NCBI GenBank assembly: GCA_964597075.1 | Contig: CAZQXC010000001.1 | Span: 1-64,000 of the forward strand | Reading direction: 5' to 3' | DNA length: 64,000 bases | From: UBA2336 sp964597075 | Lineage (GTDB): Bacteria > Bacteroidota > Bacteroidia > Cytophagales > Cyclobacteriaceae | Shown: positions 16,374-25,434 of the stretch, in pieces | Layout of the letters: each line of letters starts with the position of its first letter | Position numbering within the stretch: position 1 is the first letter of the stretch | The notes under the pieces: generated by a model | Databases searched by the model: none | The model's input: the letters and a program-made list of their open reading frames with translations, nothing else | What the model was told of the DNA's origin: nothing | Position numbers and translations under genes: made by a program

Positions 16374-17003
16374 ATGAACGAGCTCAAGCACATAGCCCTC
16401 TCCGGAAATATTGGTTCCGGAAAAACCACATTGGCTGAAAAACTATCCAAACATTATGGCTGGACTCCCCTCTATGAATCAGTCGATACCAATCCATACC
16501 TGAAGGATTTCTATAATGACATGACCCGGTGGGCCTTTCACGTACAGATCTACTTTCTGAACAGTCGCTTACGCCAGGTTAACGAAATACGCTCCAGCGA
16601 AAAAACCATCATACAAGATCGTACTATTTACGAAGATGCGTACATTTTTGCCGCCAACCTGCACAAGAGCAAACACATCTCTGAACGTGATTACCAAAGC
16701 TACCTCGACATTTTCAATTCTATGATCACCTTTGTAAAAGCACCGGATTTACTCATCTACCTGCGATCGGATGTGCCCAAACTGGTTCGCCAAATTCAAA
16801 AGCGCGGTCGTGAGTACGAATACGCTATACGACTCGATTATCTGCAAAACCTCAACGAGCACTACGAAAACTGGATTGGTAATTACAAGCACGGCAAGCT
16901 GCTCATCGTAAATGTGAACGATCTGGACTTTGTTGAACGGATAGAAGATTTTTCGCATATCGTAAACCGCATTGATCTGGAAATCAATAATTTGTTCTCT
17001 TAA
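16374..17003 (+). CDS. deoxynucleoside kinase
   Basis: 209 residues of the dNK/thymidylate-kinase-like P-loop family. Walker A GNIGSGKTTL spans 11-20. The DRTIYED motif at 82-88 replaces the DRS of other members and positions the sugar. KRGREYEYAIRLDYLQNLNEHYE is the lid region. The enzyme phosphorylates deoxynucleosides (often dA or dG in Bacteroidota) for nucleotide salvage in the cytoplasm. A single-gene transcription unit is likely. Confidence 0.9.
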   Translation: MNELKHIALSGNIGSGKTTLAEKLSKHYGWTPLYESVDTNPYLKDFYNDMTRWAFHVQIYFLNSRLRQVNEIRSSEKTIIQDRTIYEDAYIFAANLHKSKHISERDYQSYLDIFNSMITFVKAPDLLIYLRSDVPKLVRQIQKRGREYEYAIRLDYLQNLNEHYENWIGNYKHGKLLIVNVNDLDFVERIEDFSHIVNRIDLEINNLFS

Positions 17004-17090
17004 GTACGATTCCTCCCTCCTGTGTAATTCCAAAACATTGAATACATTTGGCATGTATTGTTTGCGTCCTCTTTTCGCTACCTTCGCTCT

Positions 17091-17603
17091 GTGAGGCACT
17101 TCATTTCCATCCTTCTTCTTGCACTTCTGCTGGCCAACTTTGCCGGCTCGTATATTTACTTTGCCTTTCGCGCACTGCAAATTAAACGAGAGATGCGTGC
17201 CTTGTTGGCTACCCTGCCAGATGAAGAACTTGAGCTTATCATACTAACCCCTGAAGAATTCAAACAAACCCGTGTAGAAGATCATGAAATAAAAGTTAAC
17301 GGCAACATGTTTGATATCGCACGTGTTGTTGAAAAGGATTCAAAACTTTTTGTTTATGGTGTGTATGATGAAGATGAAGACAACCTGCTTTCATTTTTAA
17401 ATGCTGTGGTGACCAATCTTCAAAACGATTCAACCCAAACACCGCCCTCTTTTTCGTTGTTCAGCGTGCTCCATTACCTGCCGGTTCAGTTTGAGTATAG
17501 TTTAACTACCATGCCTGAAAAATCTTTATTGCAGACTTGCTACAACAAATCATTCATTAACTTCATTTCTATCATCGACTCGCCTCCACCCAGGCAAGCT
17601 TAA
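17091..17603 (+). CDS. conserved periplasmic-facing protein next to a TonB receptor
   Basis: 170 residues from GTG at 17091; an upstream TTG (17058) would add 11 residues that look like promoter sequence rather than protein. One hydrophobic segment (FISILLLALLLANFAGSYIYFAF) is followed by IKREMRALLATLPDEELELIILTPEEF, then EIKVNGNMFDIARVVEKDSKLFVYGVYDEDEDNLL. I have seen this IKREM...MFDI pattern in unnamed Bacteroidota proteins near metal-related receptors, but no function is known. It lies 53 bp upstream of the TonB receptor, separated by a weak hairpin. Confidence 0.6.
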   Translation: MRHFISILLLALLLANFAGSYIYFAFRALQIKREMRALLATLPDEELELIILTPEEFKQTRVEDHEIKVNGNMFDIARVVEKDSKLFVYGVYDEDEDNLLSFLNAVVTNLQNDSTQTPPSFSLFSVLHYLPVQFEYSLTTMPEKSLLQTCYNKSFINFISIIDSPPPRQA

Positions 17604-17611
17604 GTCAACTA

Positions 17612-17631
17612 CCGGATTCAATCCGGGTTTT
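17612..17631 (+). terminator. weak hairpin between receptor-locus genes
   Basis: CCGGAT/ATCCGG stem (17612-17617 with 17621-17626), 3-nt loop, then G and four T. Could be a weak terminator or attenuating hairpin in front of the TonB receptor gene. Confidence 0.5.
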
Positions 17632-17656
17632 AACATTTTCTGACTTAGAATTTTTC

Positions 17657-19861
17657 ATGTACATGAGAATAACACTTGTGGTTTATCTGCTTGTGCAGTG
17701 TTGCTATATGCATGCGCAACAGGCAGACACAACTAAACTTCTGGACGAGGTGGTGATTTCGGTTAACCGCTGGGAAGAAAATTTGCGTGAAGTTCCCAAC
17801 CGCGTAACGAAAATAGATGCCTCCTTAATTCAATTTCAAAATCCGCAAACTGCGGCCGACTTACTGAGCCTTTCCAACCAGGTCTTTGTCCAGAAAAGTC
17901 AGCTGGGAGGAGGTAGCCCAATGATTCGGGGCTTTGCCACCAACCGTGTGCTGCTGGTTGTTGATGGCGTACGTTTTAACAACGCCATCTTCCGCAGCGG
18001 AAATGTGCAGAATGTCATTTCGATTGATCCCAACATCATTGAAAGCTCCGAAGTAATCTTTGGTCCGGGTTCAGTAATCTATGGAAGTGATGCTATTGGC
18101 GGGGTAATGGATTTCCACACCCGCCAGGCGCGGCTTTCTGTCGATGAAAAACTAAATTTTGCGGGTAATGCACTGATGCGCTATTCTTCGGCCAATAAAG
18201 AAAATACCGGTCATCTGGATGTCAACTTCGGTTTGAAGAAATGGGCGTTTCTCACCAGCGTTACCTATTCAACATACGATGACCTGAAACAAGGTTCTAA
18301 TGGGCCCGATGATTATTTACGCCCGGATTATATGGTGCGTGAAAACGCTGCTGATGTTGTAAAAATTAATTCCGACTCGCGCGTTCAAATTCCAACCGGC
18401 TACGATCAACTTAACCTGATGCAGAAAGTTCGTTTTAAACCAAATTTAAACTGGGATCTAAATTACAGCTATCATCAATCCAAAACATCGCGTTATGATC
18501 GCTACGATCGGTTGATACTGAAAAATAATCAGGGGGATTATGTGAGTGCTGAATGGTATTACGGACCACAGGAATGGTTAATGCATGCCTTTCAGGCCAA
18601 TTATCTTTCATCTACTGCATTGTTTGATGCAGCCCGGTTTACCATCGCCTATCAGGACTATACCGAAAGCCGGCACAACCGCAATCGGAATAATGCCGAC
18701 CGCAACAACCGGTTTGAAAACGTAAAAGCCTGGTCTGCCAATCTGGACATGGATAAAAAGGTGAATGAGCAAGTTCAACTGTTTTACGGAGCTGAGTTTG
18801 TAACGAATAAGGTCTATTCAACGGCTTACCAGTTTAACATAAACACCGAGGCGGAGTCACCGCTTTCCACCCGGTACCCGGATGATTCCGATTGGCGCTC
18901 GATGGCTGCTTACCTGAGTATGAAGATTAACCTCAATCAAGGGTGGCTGCTCACTGTCAGTAATCGCTTTAATTATGTGTACACCTACGCGAAGTACGAT
19001 AACAACTTTTTTGATTTTCAGTTTACTGAAGCGGAATTAAAAAACAAGCAGATCACGAATAGTCTTGGATTGATATACAGTCCTTCGGAAAGATCAAAAC
19101 TGTATGTCAATTTCTCTACCGGATTTCGCGCACCGAATGTAGACGATATCGGCAAAGTGTTCGATTCGCAACCGGGCACTGTCGTAGTGCCTAATCCAAT
19201 GCTAAAGCCTGAGTCGGCCTTTAACTATGAAATTGGCACGATCGTAAACATGACCAAAAAGTTTTCCTTTGATGCCGGTGTGTACTGTACCACCATGGAT
19301 AATGCCATTGCACGCGCACCCTCTACCTTTAACGGACAAGACAGCATTGAATATGATGGAACGCTGAGCCGGGTATTGTCACTTCAAAACGTTAATGAGC
19401 TTTATGTGTATGGTGTGCAGGTGGGTATTGATTGGAAAATGTTGGACTACCTTCAACTGACTTCATCCTTCAATTATCAAAAAGGGAAAGAGCGTGATTT
19501 TACCAGTGGATTAAATGGCCCGCCAACGCATGTTGCTCCCTCTTTTGGTGCTACACATGTGATCTTTAACAGGAAAGGATTAATGGCCAATTTATACGCC
19601 AACTACCATGGTAAAATTTCCAATAGTGACCTTGCCTTCAGTGAACAGGCTGATGCTCATTTGTATGCTAAGGACGAAAACGGAAATCCGTATTCACCCG
19701 CTTGGTGGACGCTTAGTTTCAAGGCGTCTTATTCAATTATTAAAAATCTGACAATTGACGCAGGGGTTGAGAACATTCTTGATAAACGCTATCGGCCATA
19801 TTCATCCGGCATATCCGCACCGGGCAGAAACTTTATTGTTTCTTTGCGCGGCAAATTTTAA
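17657..19861 (+). CDS. TonB-dependent receptor, haem/iron-type
   Basis: 734 residues. Signal peptide ends CYMHAQ; a TonB box-like LDEVVISVNR follows at about 28-37 with no CarboxypepD_reg domain. The plug contains LLSLSNQVFVQKS, GGGSPMIRGFATNRVLLVVDGVRFNNAIFRSG and VIFGPGSVIYGSDAIGGVMDF. The barrel ends with a typical VENILDKRYRPYSSGISAPGRN and terminal Phe. The plug wording is that of haem/haemoglobin and siderophore receptors. The following gene encodes a PepSY membrane protein, a usual companion in iron uptake. Energised by TonB-ExbBD encoded elsewhere. Ligand assignment is inference. Confidence 0.88.
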   Translation: MYMRITLVVYLLVQCCYMHAQQADTTKLLDEVVISVNRWEENLREVPNRVTKIDASLIQFQNPQTAADLLSLSNQVFVQKSQLGGGSPMIRGFATNRVLLVVDGVRFNNAIFRSGNVQNVISIDPNIIESSEVIFGPGSVIYGSDAIGGVMDFHTRQARLSVDEKLNFAGNALMRYSSANKENTGHLDVNFGLKKWAFLTSVTYSTYDDLKQGSNGPDDYLRPDYMVRENAADVVKINSDSRVQIPTGYDQLNLMQKVRFKPNLNWDLNYSYHQSKTSRYDRYDRLILKNNQGDYVSAEWYYGPQEWLMHAFQANYLSSTALFDAARFTIAYQDYTESRHNRNRNNADRNNRFENVKAWSANLDMDKKVNEQVQLFYGAEFVTNKVYSTAYQFNINTEAESPLSTRYPDDSDWRSMAAYLSMKINLNQGWLLTVSNRFNYVYTYAKYDNNFFDFQFTEAELKNKQITNSLGLIYSPSERSKLYVNFSTGFRAPNVDDIGKVFDSQPGTVVVPNPMLKPESAFNYEIGTIVNMTKKFSFDAGVYCTTMDNAIARAPSTFNGQDSIEYDGTLSRVLSLQNVNELYVYGVQVGIDWKMLDYLQLTSSFNYQKGKERDFTSGLNGPPTHVAPSFGATHVIFNRKGLMANLYANYHGKISNSDLAFSEQADAHLYAKDENGNPYSPAWWTLSFKASYSIIKNLTIDAGVENILDKRYRPYSSGISAPGRNFIVSLRGKF

Positions 19862-19915
19862 GTGAACTGCAGGCAGTATTTGAAAAAGACTCCTTGCTAA
19901 ATATTGAATTGACAA

Positions 19916-20488
19916 ATGAAAGACACAAAAGAAATAGCCAAATCAACCCGAACTCACCGAAAAATTCACCGAATTGTAGGTTCATCTTTACTCGTGTTCT
20001 TTTTTATCGTTTCCCTTACGGGATTATTACTGGGGTGGAAAAAACATTCAGGCGGATTGATCCTTCCCAAAACAGAAAAGGGTGTTTCTGTAAATTTAAG
20101 CACCTGGTTGAGCTATGCTGAGCTCAATGCACTAGCGCTTCAGGCCTTGCGCGATTCGTTTCCAGAGCCACTATCACCAACAGTGGATCGGATTGATGCC
20201 CGGCCCGATAAGGGTATTGTAAAATTTGTTTTCAAAGATCATTTTACTGAAATACAACTCGATGGCGCCACCGGAAAAGTGTTGGCGGTAAATCAACGAA
20301 CTTCGGATATCATTGAGCAAATTCATGATGGTTCCATCATGGATTTTCTGTTTGAAACGTCAGATGGTCAGATAAAACTCGTATACACTTCGCTGTTGGG
20401 TAGTGGCATGGCCTTGCTTTCCTTTACCGGCTTCTGGTTATGGTACAATCCGAAACGGATGCGGAAGCAAAAGGAGAAACCAGAATAA
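19916..20488 (+). CDS. PepSY-domain membrane protein
   Basis: 190 residues. A basic N-terminus (THRKIHRIVG) leads to a membrane helix (SSLLVFFFIVSLTGLLLGW), a periplasmic part with a PepSY-like strand pattern (VKFVFKDHFTEIQLDGATGKVLAV, about 102-125), and a second helix (LLGSGMALLSFTGFWLWY) before a basic tail. The HRxxG and GFWLWYNPK pieces are typical of PepSY-associated TM proteins linked to iron or haem uptake, thought to reduce or release the metal. It follows the TonB receptor by 54 bp without a terminator, so probably one operon. Its stop lies 2 bp from the convergent GH3 gene stop. Confidence 0.8.
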   Translation: MKDTKEIAKSTRTHRKIHRIVGSSLLVFFFIVSLTGLLLGWKKHSGGLILPKTEKGVSVNLSTWLSYAELNALALQALRDSFPEPLSPTVDRIDARPDKGIVKFVFKDHFTEIQLDGATGKVLAVNQRTSDIIEQIHDGSIMDFLFETSDGQIKLVYTSLLGSGMALLSFTGFWLWYNPKRMRKQKEKPE

Positions 20489-20490
20489 AA

Positions 20491-22014
20491 TCAATTGCTG
20501 TTAGCCATCTTTAAAATATCCTCCACATACTCTCGCGTATTCGACAGGCGAGGTACTTTGTTTTGTCCGCCTAATTTTCCACGGCTCTTCATCCAGTTAT
20601 AAAACGTGCCTGGCTCTACACTGTGGATTTTGGGGGCGACCAATGCCAGATCATGTGCACGCTTGGCGTCATAGTCGCTGTTAACCTGTCGAAGTGTTGA
20701 GTCCAGAATATGGGTAAACTCAGCCAGGTCGCTAGGCTTGGTCTTAAACTCAATAACCCATTCATGTCCGCCCTTTTTAGTAGCTTCCAAAAATATCGGT
20801 GCTGCCGTAAAATTATCAATAATCGCTCCTGTGGCTTCACAGGCTTTGGTTATGGCAGTTTCAGCATTTTCAACAATCACTTCCTCGCCAAAAGCGTTTA
20901 TAAAATGTTTTGTTCTTCCTGAAATCTTAATGCGGTACGGGTCCAGGGAGGTGAACTTTATTGTGTCACCAATATTGTACCGCCATAACCCAGCGTTGGT
21001 ACTAATTACCAGCGCGTAATTTTTTCCAAGCTCTACTTCGTTAAGCCGGATGGCCTTTGGATGCTCCTTCTCCAACTCATCAATGGAAATAAATTCATAA
21101 AAGATCCCATAGTCGAGCATGAGTAACATCTCTTCTGAGTTTTTTTGATCCTGAATCCCAAAAAATCCTTCACTGGCATTGTAGATTTCCCAATACACCA
21201 TTTGATCCTTGGGGATGAGTTCCTTAAACAACTTACGATAAGGCTTAAAGGAAACAGCGCCATGAAAAAAAACTTCAAGGTTTGGCCATACCTCTAAAAT
21301 GTTTTTCTTTCTCTCCAGTGCAACAATTTGTTGAATCAACAGGATCGTCCAGGTGGGGACGCCTGCTATATTGGTAACATTTTCCTGAGAAGTTTCACGT
21401 GCCAGCTTGTCTATCTTCTCTTCCCAGTTACTCATCAAAGCAGTTTCCAGCTTAGGTGTACGAATAAATTCAGCCCAGATTGGAAGGTTCTGCATAATTA
21501 CTGCCGACACATCACCATAATAAGAAGAAGCTGTTGGGTCAAATTCATTTACCTGGTGGCTTCCTCCAACCGCCAGTCCTTTGCCGTCAAAAATCTTTGT
21601 GTCGGGGTAATTGTTGACATAAATCGAAAGCAAATCCTTTCCGCCTTTGAAGTGGCAGTCTTCCAATGCTTCTTCAGATACTGGAATAAATTTGCTTCGT
21701 GCGTTTGTTGTTCCGGATGATTTGGAAAACCATTTTACTTCCGAGGGCCACAAAATATTTTGCTCACCACGCATCAGGCGCTCGATGTATGGAAAAATTT
21801 GTTCATAGGAATGGACCGGAACACGATCACGAAACTGACTATAGGAAGTGATGGAACCGAAATCGTACTGCTGGCCAAATTTGGTATGTCGAGCTGTTTG
21901 TATAAGTTTCCTGAAAATTTCATCCTGTACTTCATGCGGGTACTTCATAAAAAGCTCAATCTGATGAATGCGCTTTTTCATCACCCAGGTAAGAATAGAA
22001 TTCAGGAGGCCCAT
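20491..22014 (-). CDS. GH3-family acyl-adenylate/amide synthetase-like protein
   Basis: 507 residues. The ATP-binding signature SKSSGTTNARSKFIPVS (about 95-111) and GLWRYNIGDTIKFTSLDPYRIKISGRTKHFINAFGEEVIVENAE (about 350-395) mark the GH3 branch of the ANL adenylating superfamily. Plant members conjugate amino acids to hormones; bacterial members are widespread in Bacteroidota without a known substrate. It is expected to be cytoplasmic. Length is normal. It lies downstream of lptB but has its own -7 element at 22038-22031. Confidence 0.85.
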   Translation of the reverse strand: MGLLNSILTWVMKKRIHQIELFMKYPHEVQDEIFRKLIQTARHTKFGQQYDFGSITSYSQFRDRVPVHSYEQIFPYIERLMRGEQNILWPSEVKWFSKSSGTTNARSKFIPVSEEALEDCHFKGGKDLLSIYVNNYPDTKIFDGKGLAVGGSHQVNEFDPTASSYYGDVSAVIMQNLPIWAEFIRTPKLETALMSNWEEKIDKLARETSQENVTNIAGVPTWTILLIQQIVALERKKNILEVWPNLEVFFHGAVSFKPYRKLFKELIPKDQMVYWEIYNASEGFFGIQDQKNSEEMLLMLDYGIFYEFISIDELEKEHPKAIRLNEVELGKNYALVISTNAGLWRYNIGDTIKFTSLDPYRIKISGRTKHFINAFGEEVIVENAETAITKACEATGAIIDNFTAAPIFLEATKKGGHEWVIEFKTKPSDLAEFTHILDSTLRQVNSDYDAKRAHDLALVAPKIHSVEPGTFYNWMKSRGKLGGQNKVPRLSNTREYVEDILKMANSN

Positions 22015-22030
22015 CAGTATCAGGAAAACT

Positions 22031-22038
22031 CAAAAATA
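22031..22038 (-). promoter_or_regulatory. putative -7 element of the GH3 gene
   Basis: On the minus strand TATTTTTG fits TAnnTTTG. A TTG at 22066-22064 lies 25 nt upstream, slightly beyond the usual spacing. The element is 17 bp before the GH3 ATG. Confidence 0.45.
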
Positions 22039-22068
22039 GGCAGAATCCTTTGATTTAAAAGTGCAATG

Positions 22069-22854
22069 CTATTTGGGTTCGTCTGTCCAGCTATCGGTAT
22101 TTTGTGTAAGCGCTTTCGATCTGCGCAATTCAAAATTCTGGCCAAGATATACTTTACGCACCTGTGGATCACTAGCCAGTTCTTCGGCTGTACCCGATTT
22201 AAAAAGTTTTCCGTCCACCATCAGGTAAGCACGGTCGGTGATGGAAAGTGTTTCGTCTACGTTATGATCGGTAATAAGAATACCGATATTCTTACGCTTT
22301 AATTTAGCTACAATGGATTGAATTTCTTCCACCGCAATGGGGTCAACACCTGCAAAGGGTTCATCGAGCAAAACGAATTTCGGGTCAACCGCAAGCGCCC
22401 GGGCGATCTCTGTTCTTCTGCGTTCACCTCCCGATAAGGACATCCCCAGATTTTTTCTCACCTTATGAAGACTAAACTCGTTAATAAGTTCATCCACCTT
22501 ATCGTGTCGCTCCTGCTTTGTGAATGTTCTCATCTCCAATACTGACATGATATTTTCCTCCACAGTTAATTTTCGGAACACAGAAGCTTCCTGTGCAAGA
22601 TAGCCAATTCCTTTACGCGCCCGTTGGTACATCGGTAGCGCGGTAATATCTTCCTGATCCAAAAATATTTGTCCTTCGTTCGGCTTAATAAGCCCAACGA
22701 TCATATAAAAGGAAGTCGTTTTTCCTGCACCATTGGGGCCGAGCAAACCAACAATCTCTCCCTGCGCAACTTGTACGGAAACATGATCTACTACCGTACG
22801 GCTTTTGTATTTCTTTATCAGGTTTTCGGCCCGGAGTATCATGTGCTTATTCAT
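22069..22854 (-). CDS. lptB: LPS export ABC transporter ATP-binding protein
   Basis: 261 residues. Walker A GPNGAGKTT (39-47), signature LSGGERRRTEIARAL, Walker B FVLLDEPFAGVDP and switch His in ITDHNVDET are all present. VYLGQNFEL near the end and ITALPMYQRARKGIGYLAQE are characteristic of LptB, which energises LPS extraction from the inner membrane with LptF and LptG. A C-terminal tail of about 15 residues extends beyond most LptB proteins. The ATG at 22854 overlaps the recJ stop by 8 nt, so translation is coupled. Confidence 0.93.
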   Translation of the reverse strand: MNKHMILRAENLIKKYKSRTVVDHVSVQVAQGEIVGLLGPNGAGKTTSFYMIVGLIKPNEGQIFLDQEDITALPMYQRARKGIGYLAQEASVFRKLTVEENIMSVLEMRTFTKQERHDKVDELINEFSLHKVRKNLGMSLSGGERRRTEIARALAVDPKFVLLDEPFAGVDPIAVEEIQSIVAKLKRKNIGILITDHNVDETLSITDRAYLMVDGKLFKSGTAEELASDPQVRKVYLGQNFELRRSKALTQNTDSWTDEPK

Positions 22855-24550
22855 CAAATTTCATGTCTTTAATCCGTAGTTGCGTGCTGGTGTTTCCGTT
22901 AAACACGTTTTCTTCAATTGTAAATACCATACTACAGGTTCCTCCATCCGCCAGGCGATCATAGTACTCTGCCAAATCAAAACCTACGGCCTGAAAAACA
23001 TTTTCATTTCCCTCCTGTCCTGCTAAAAACCGAATGTGCTTTTCTTTAAAACTGGTGAGGGAACTAATCACATACACACGACTGGCTTCAAACACTGGTT
23101 TTTGGTTTTCCGGACCAAAAGGAGCCATCTGCTTCAAAACAGCTAAAAACTTAGGCGTGATTTTATCAAACAAAATAGGTACATCTACTTCGATAACCGG
23201 TGTAAGCATATCTTCCGTAATGGATTTTGAGACCACTTCTTCAAAACGCTCCCGAAAAGCCTTTAAATTGCCTGCCTCCATGGTTAACCCGGCGGCATAC
23301 TTGTGTCCTCCAAACTTCTCCAGCAAATCACTGCAACTTACCATGGCTTCGTACAGGTTAAAACCATTAACACTGCGCGCGGAGCCGGTTATTTTATTGT
23401 TTGATTCGGTTAAGATCACAGTGGGGCGGTAAAATTTCTCGATACAACGAGCAGCAACTATGCCAATTACACCTTTATGCCAGGTGTTTTTAAAAAGAAC
23501 TGTGGATTTTGCTGTCAGGAGACTAGTATCACTTTCTATCATGGCAAAGGCCTCTTCGGTGATGCTCATATCAAACTCTCTGCGCAAGTCATTGTTTACA
23601 TTTACAGCTTGTGCTCGTTTCATTGCCTCCTCTTCAGAATCAGCCGTTAGCAAATCAACTGCTGCGCTACCATGAGCTACCCTTCCGGCCGCATTAATAC
23701 GAGGACCAAGTGTAAATACAATGCCAGAGACATCCAGTTCACCCTTCAGTTGCGAAATTTCTTTAAGCGCCTTTAAACCAGGAGCAGGATTTTCATTCAG
23801 TTTCTTCAGCCCAAAGTATGTGAGCACACGATTTTCACCGGTAATCGGAACAATGTCGGAAGCAATGCTAACCGCTACCAGGTCCAGAAATTCAAAAACT
23901 TCTTCTTCCTTTCTGTATCTGCGTGCATAAGCTTGTATCAATTTAAATCCTAATCCACAGCCGCTAAGTTCCTGATATGGATAAGTACAATCCTTTCGTT
24001 TAGGATCTAATACGGCAACCGCGTTTGGAATTTTTTCATCAGGCAGGTGGTGATCACAAATAATAAAGTCAATTCCTTTGTGATTAGCCAACAACACCAT
24101 ATCGGATGCCTTAATGCCGCAGTCGAGTGCAATGACTAAGGTATAGCTATTCTCCTCAGCCCATTCAACACCCGCTTGTGAAATTCCGTAACCTTCTTTA
24201 TTTCGATCGGGAATGTAAATCTCACATGCTGTATGAAATTTATGCAGGTAGTTGTACACCAACGAAACTGCTGTAGTGCCATCTACATCATAATCACCAT
24301 AAATTAAAATTTTCTCGTTCTGCTGAAGTGCCGCATGCAGGCGCTCTACGGCACGATCCATGTCCATCATTAAAAATGGATTATGTAGCTGGTCGAGTGA
24401 AGGACGAAAATAATTTATTGCGCTTTGTAAATCGGTTATATCCCGCTGAAGGAGAATCGAGGTGAGATAGGGATTAAGGTTAAGAACTTTACCAAAATTT
24501 ACAATCTGCTCTTTTGAGGGAAGAGGTTTGTATATCCACTTCTTCTCCAT
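22847..24550 (-). CDS. recJ: single-stranded-DNA-specific exonuclease RecJ
   Basis: 567 residues. DHH-family motifs: IYGDYDVDGTTA (84-94), ALDCGIKA, IICDHHLPDE, and the DHHA1 part GGHKYAAGLTM. GPRINAAGRVAHG is also typical of RecJ. The enzyme degrades single-stranded DNA 5' to 3' in recombination and mismatch repair, using manganese. The gene is 4 bp downstream of the collagen-like gene and overlaps lptB, an organisation of recJ with an LPS-export gene that I would call an operon of convenience rather than a pathway. Confidence 0.94.
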   Translation of the reverse strand: MEKKWIYKPLPSKEQIVNFGKVLNLNPYLTSILLQRDITDLQSAINYFRPSLDQLHNPFLMMDMDRAVERLHAALQQNEKILIYGDYDVDGTTAVSLVYNYLHKFHTACEIYIPDRNKEGYGISQAGVEWAEENSYTLVIALDCGIKASDMVLLANHKGIDFIICDHHLPDEKIPNAVAVLDPKRKDCTYPYQELSGCGLGFKLIQAYARRYRKEEEVFEFLDLVAVSIASDIVPITGENRVLTYFGLKKLNENPAPGLKALKEISQLKGELDVSGIVFTLGPRINAAGRVAHGSAAVDLLTADSEEEAMKRAQAVNVNNDLRREFDMSITEEAFAMIESDTSLLTAKSTVLFKNTWHKGVIGIVAARCIEKFYRPTVILTESNNKITGSARSVNGFNLYEAMVSCSDLLEKFGGHKYAAGLTMEAGNLKAFRERFEEVVSKSITEDMLTPVIEVDVPILFDKITPKFLAVLKQMAPFGPENQKPVFEASRVYVISSLTSFKEKHIRFLAGQEGNENVFQAVGFDLAEYYDRLADGGTCSMVFTIEENVFNGNTSTQLRIKDMKFDE

Positions 24551-24554
24551 CTTA

Positions 24555-25343
24555 TTATTGATTCATTTCAAAGGTAAGTGTTCCATCTTTGCCTCTGGTA
24601 CCATTGGTACCATAGGAACCGGGTGAACCATCTTTTCCGTTTTTCCGTGAAGGGCCTAATCCAGCCGAGCCTAAATAACCACCCCGACCGCCTTGTCCGG
24701 CCTTACCACTATAATTTTTATAAATGAGTTTAGTCCCAACCCAGTTTCTGATGATATCGGCATTTACACTGCTAATCATGAGGCTTCCGGCATTCCCGCC
24801 TTCGCCTCCACGGCCGCCATCACCACCGTGAGCGCCATCGCCACCATTGCAATGCACAGTACCAGGGCTTCCGTCTCCGCCTTGGCCCCCAGCTCCGCCA
24901 TCGCCTCCATTGCCCCCCGAAAGATCAATGATCAGTTGTCCGTTAATTTTCAATTCATCTACATAGAAAAATAAATTCGATCCCGGACCACCGGATAATC
25001 CTCCAGTTCCATTGCTACCGTTTGACCCATCCCGACATGGACCAACTAATGAATTTCCTGGTCGTCCTGCGCGGCCGGGTTGTCCGTGAAAGCCTACACC
25101 AATAAGGGAACAGTGATTACCAATAATCGCCACTTTCGTGCGAATGAAATTTTCGCGCTTAAGCTCGTTGAGGATAATTTTGGAGGAATCCATCATGATT
25201 ATTGTATCCGCCACGATAATATCGGATTGGTGATCTAACTCGAAACTTTCGCCAGGTTTAATCACCAGTTTTTCAACACGAACCTGCGTCCATGAAAAAA
25301 AACTAACACATAAAAATCCAACCAATAGGCCCAGTCGTTTCAT
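24555..25343 (-). CDS. secreted glycine-rich collagen-like protein
   Basis: 262 residues from the ATG at 25343 (MKRLGLLVGFLCVSFFSWTQ signal peptide). Starting further upstream would place coding sequence on a terminator hairpin. Residues about 20-85 form a beta domain that includes SFELDHQSDIIVADTIIM. Two Gly-rich tracts follow (GQPGRAGRPGNSLVGPC; then repeated GGDGG/GGAGG/GGEGG triplets around 155-200) and a last GKDGSPGSYGTNGTRGKDG near the C-terminus. The repeats are Gly-X-Gly or Gly-Gly-X rather than strict Gly-X-Y collagen, with little proline. It probably ends up in the envelope or outside. It is co-oriented with recJ and lptB with a 4 bp gap. Confidence 0.72.
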   Translation of the reverse strand: MKRLGLLVGFLCVSFFSWTQVRVEKLVIKPGESFELDHQSDIIVADTIIMMDSSKIILNELKRENFIRTKVAIIGNHCSLIGVGFHGQPGRAGRPGNSLVGPCRDGSNGSNGTGGLSGGPGSNLFFYVDELKINGQLIIDLSGGNGGDGGAGGQGGDGSPGTVHCNGGDGAHGGDGGRGGEGGNAGSLMISSVNADIIRNWVGTKLIYKNYSGKAGQGGRGGYLGSAGLGPSRKNGKDGSPGSYGTNGTRGKDGTLTFEMNQ

Positions 25344-25372
25344 CGCACAAACCTCAGTAAAGTTCATCACAT

Positions 25373-25405
25373 AAAAAACAAAAAGCAGCATCTGTTCAAT
25401 GCTGC
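25373..25405 (-). terminator. intrinsic terminator after the SPOR-like gene
   Basis: On the minus strand GCAGCAT/ATGCTGC (25405-25399 with 25391-25385) forms a perfect 7-bp stem with a 7-nt loop followed by a T-rich tract. It separates the SPOR-like gene from the collagen-like gene. Confidence 0.88.
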
Positions 25406-25434
25406 CTTTCAAATATAAAATTTATCTTGTTTTT

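Noticed and set aside
21390..21404. GTTTCACGTGCCAG in the GH3 gene, a parS half-site
   Set aside because: Three mismatches in the second half; likely chance.
24700..25050. Gly-rich DNA repeats considered as a CRISPR or tandem array
   Set aside because: Repeats are protein triplets without spaced identical DNA units; no CRISPR array or cas gene is seen in the window.
25344..25412. Upstream start for the collagen-like gene
   Set aside because: The extension covers the terminator hairpin of the preceding gene.
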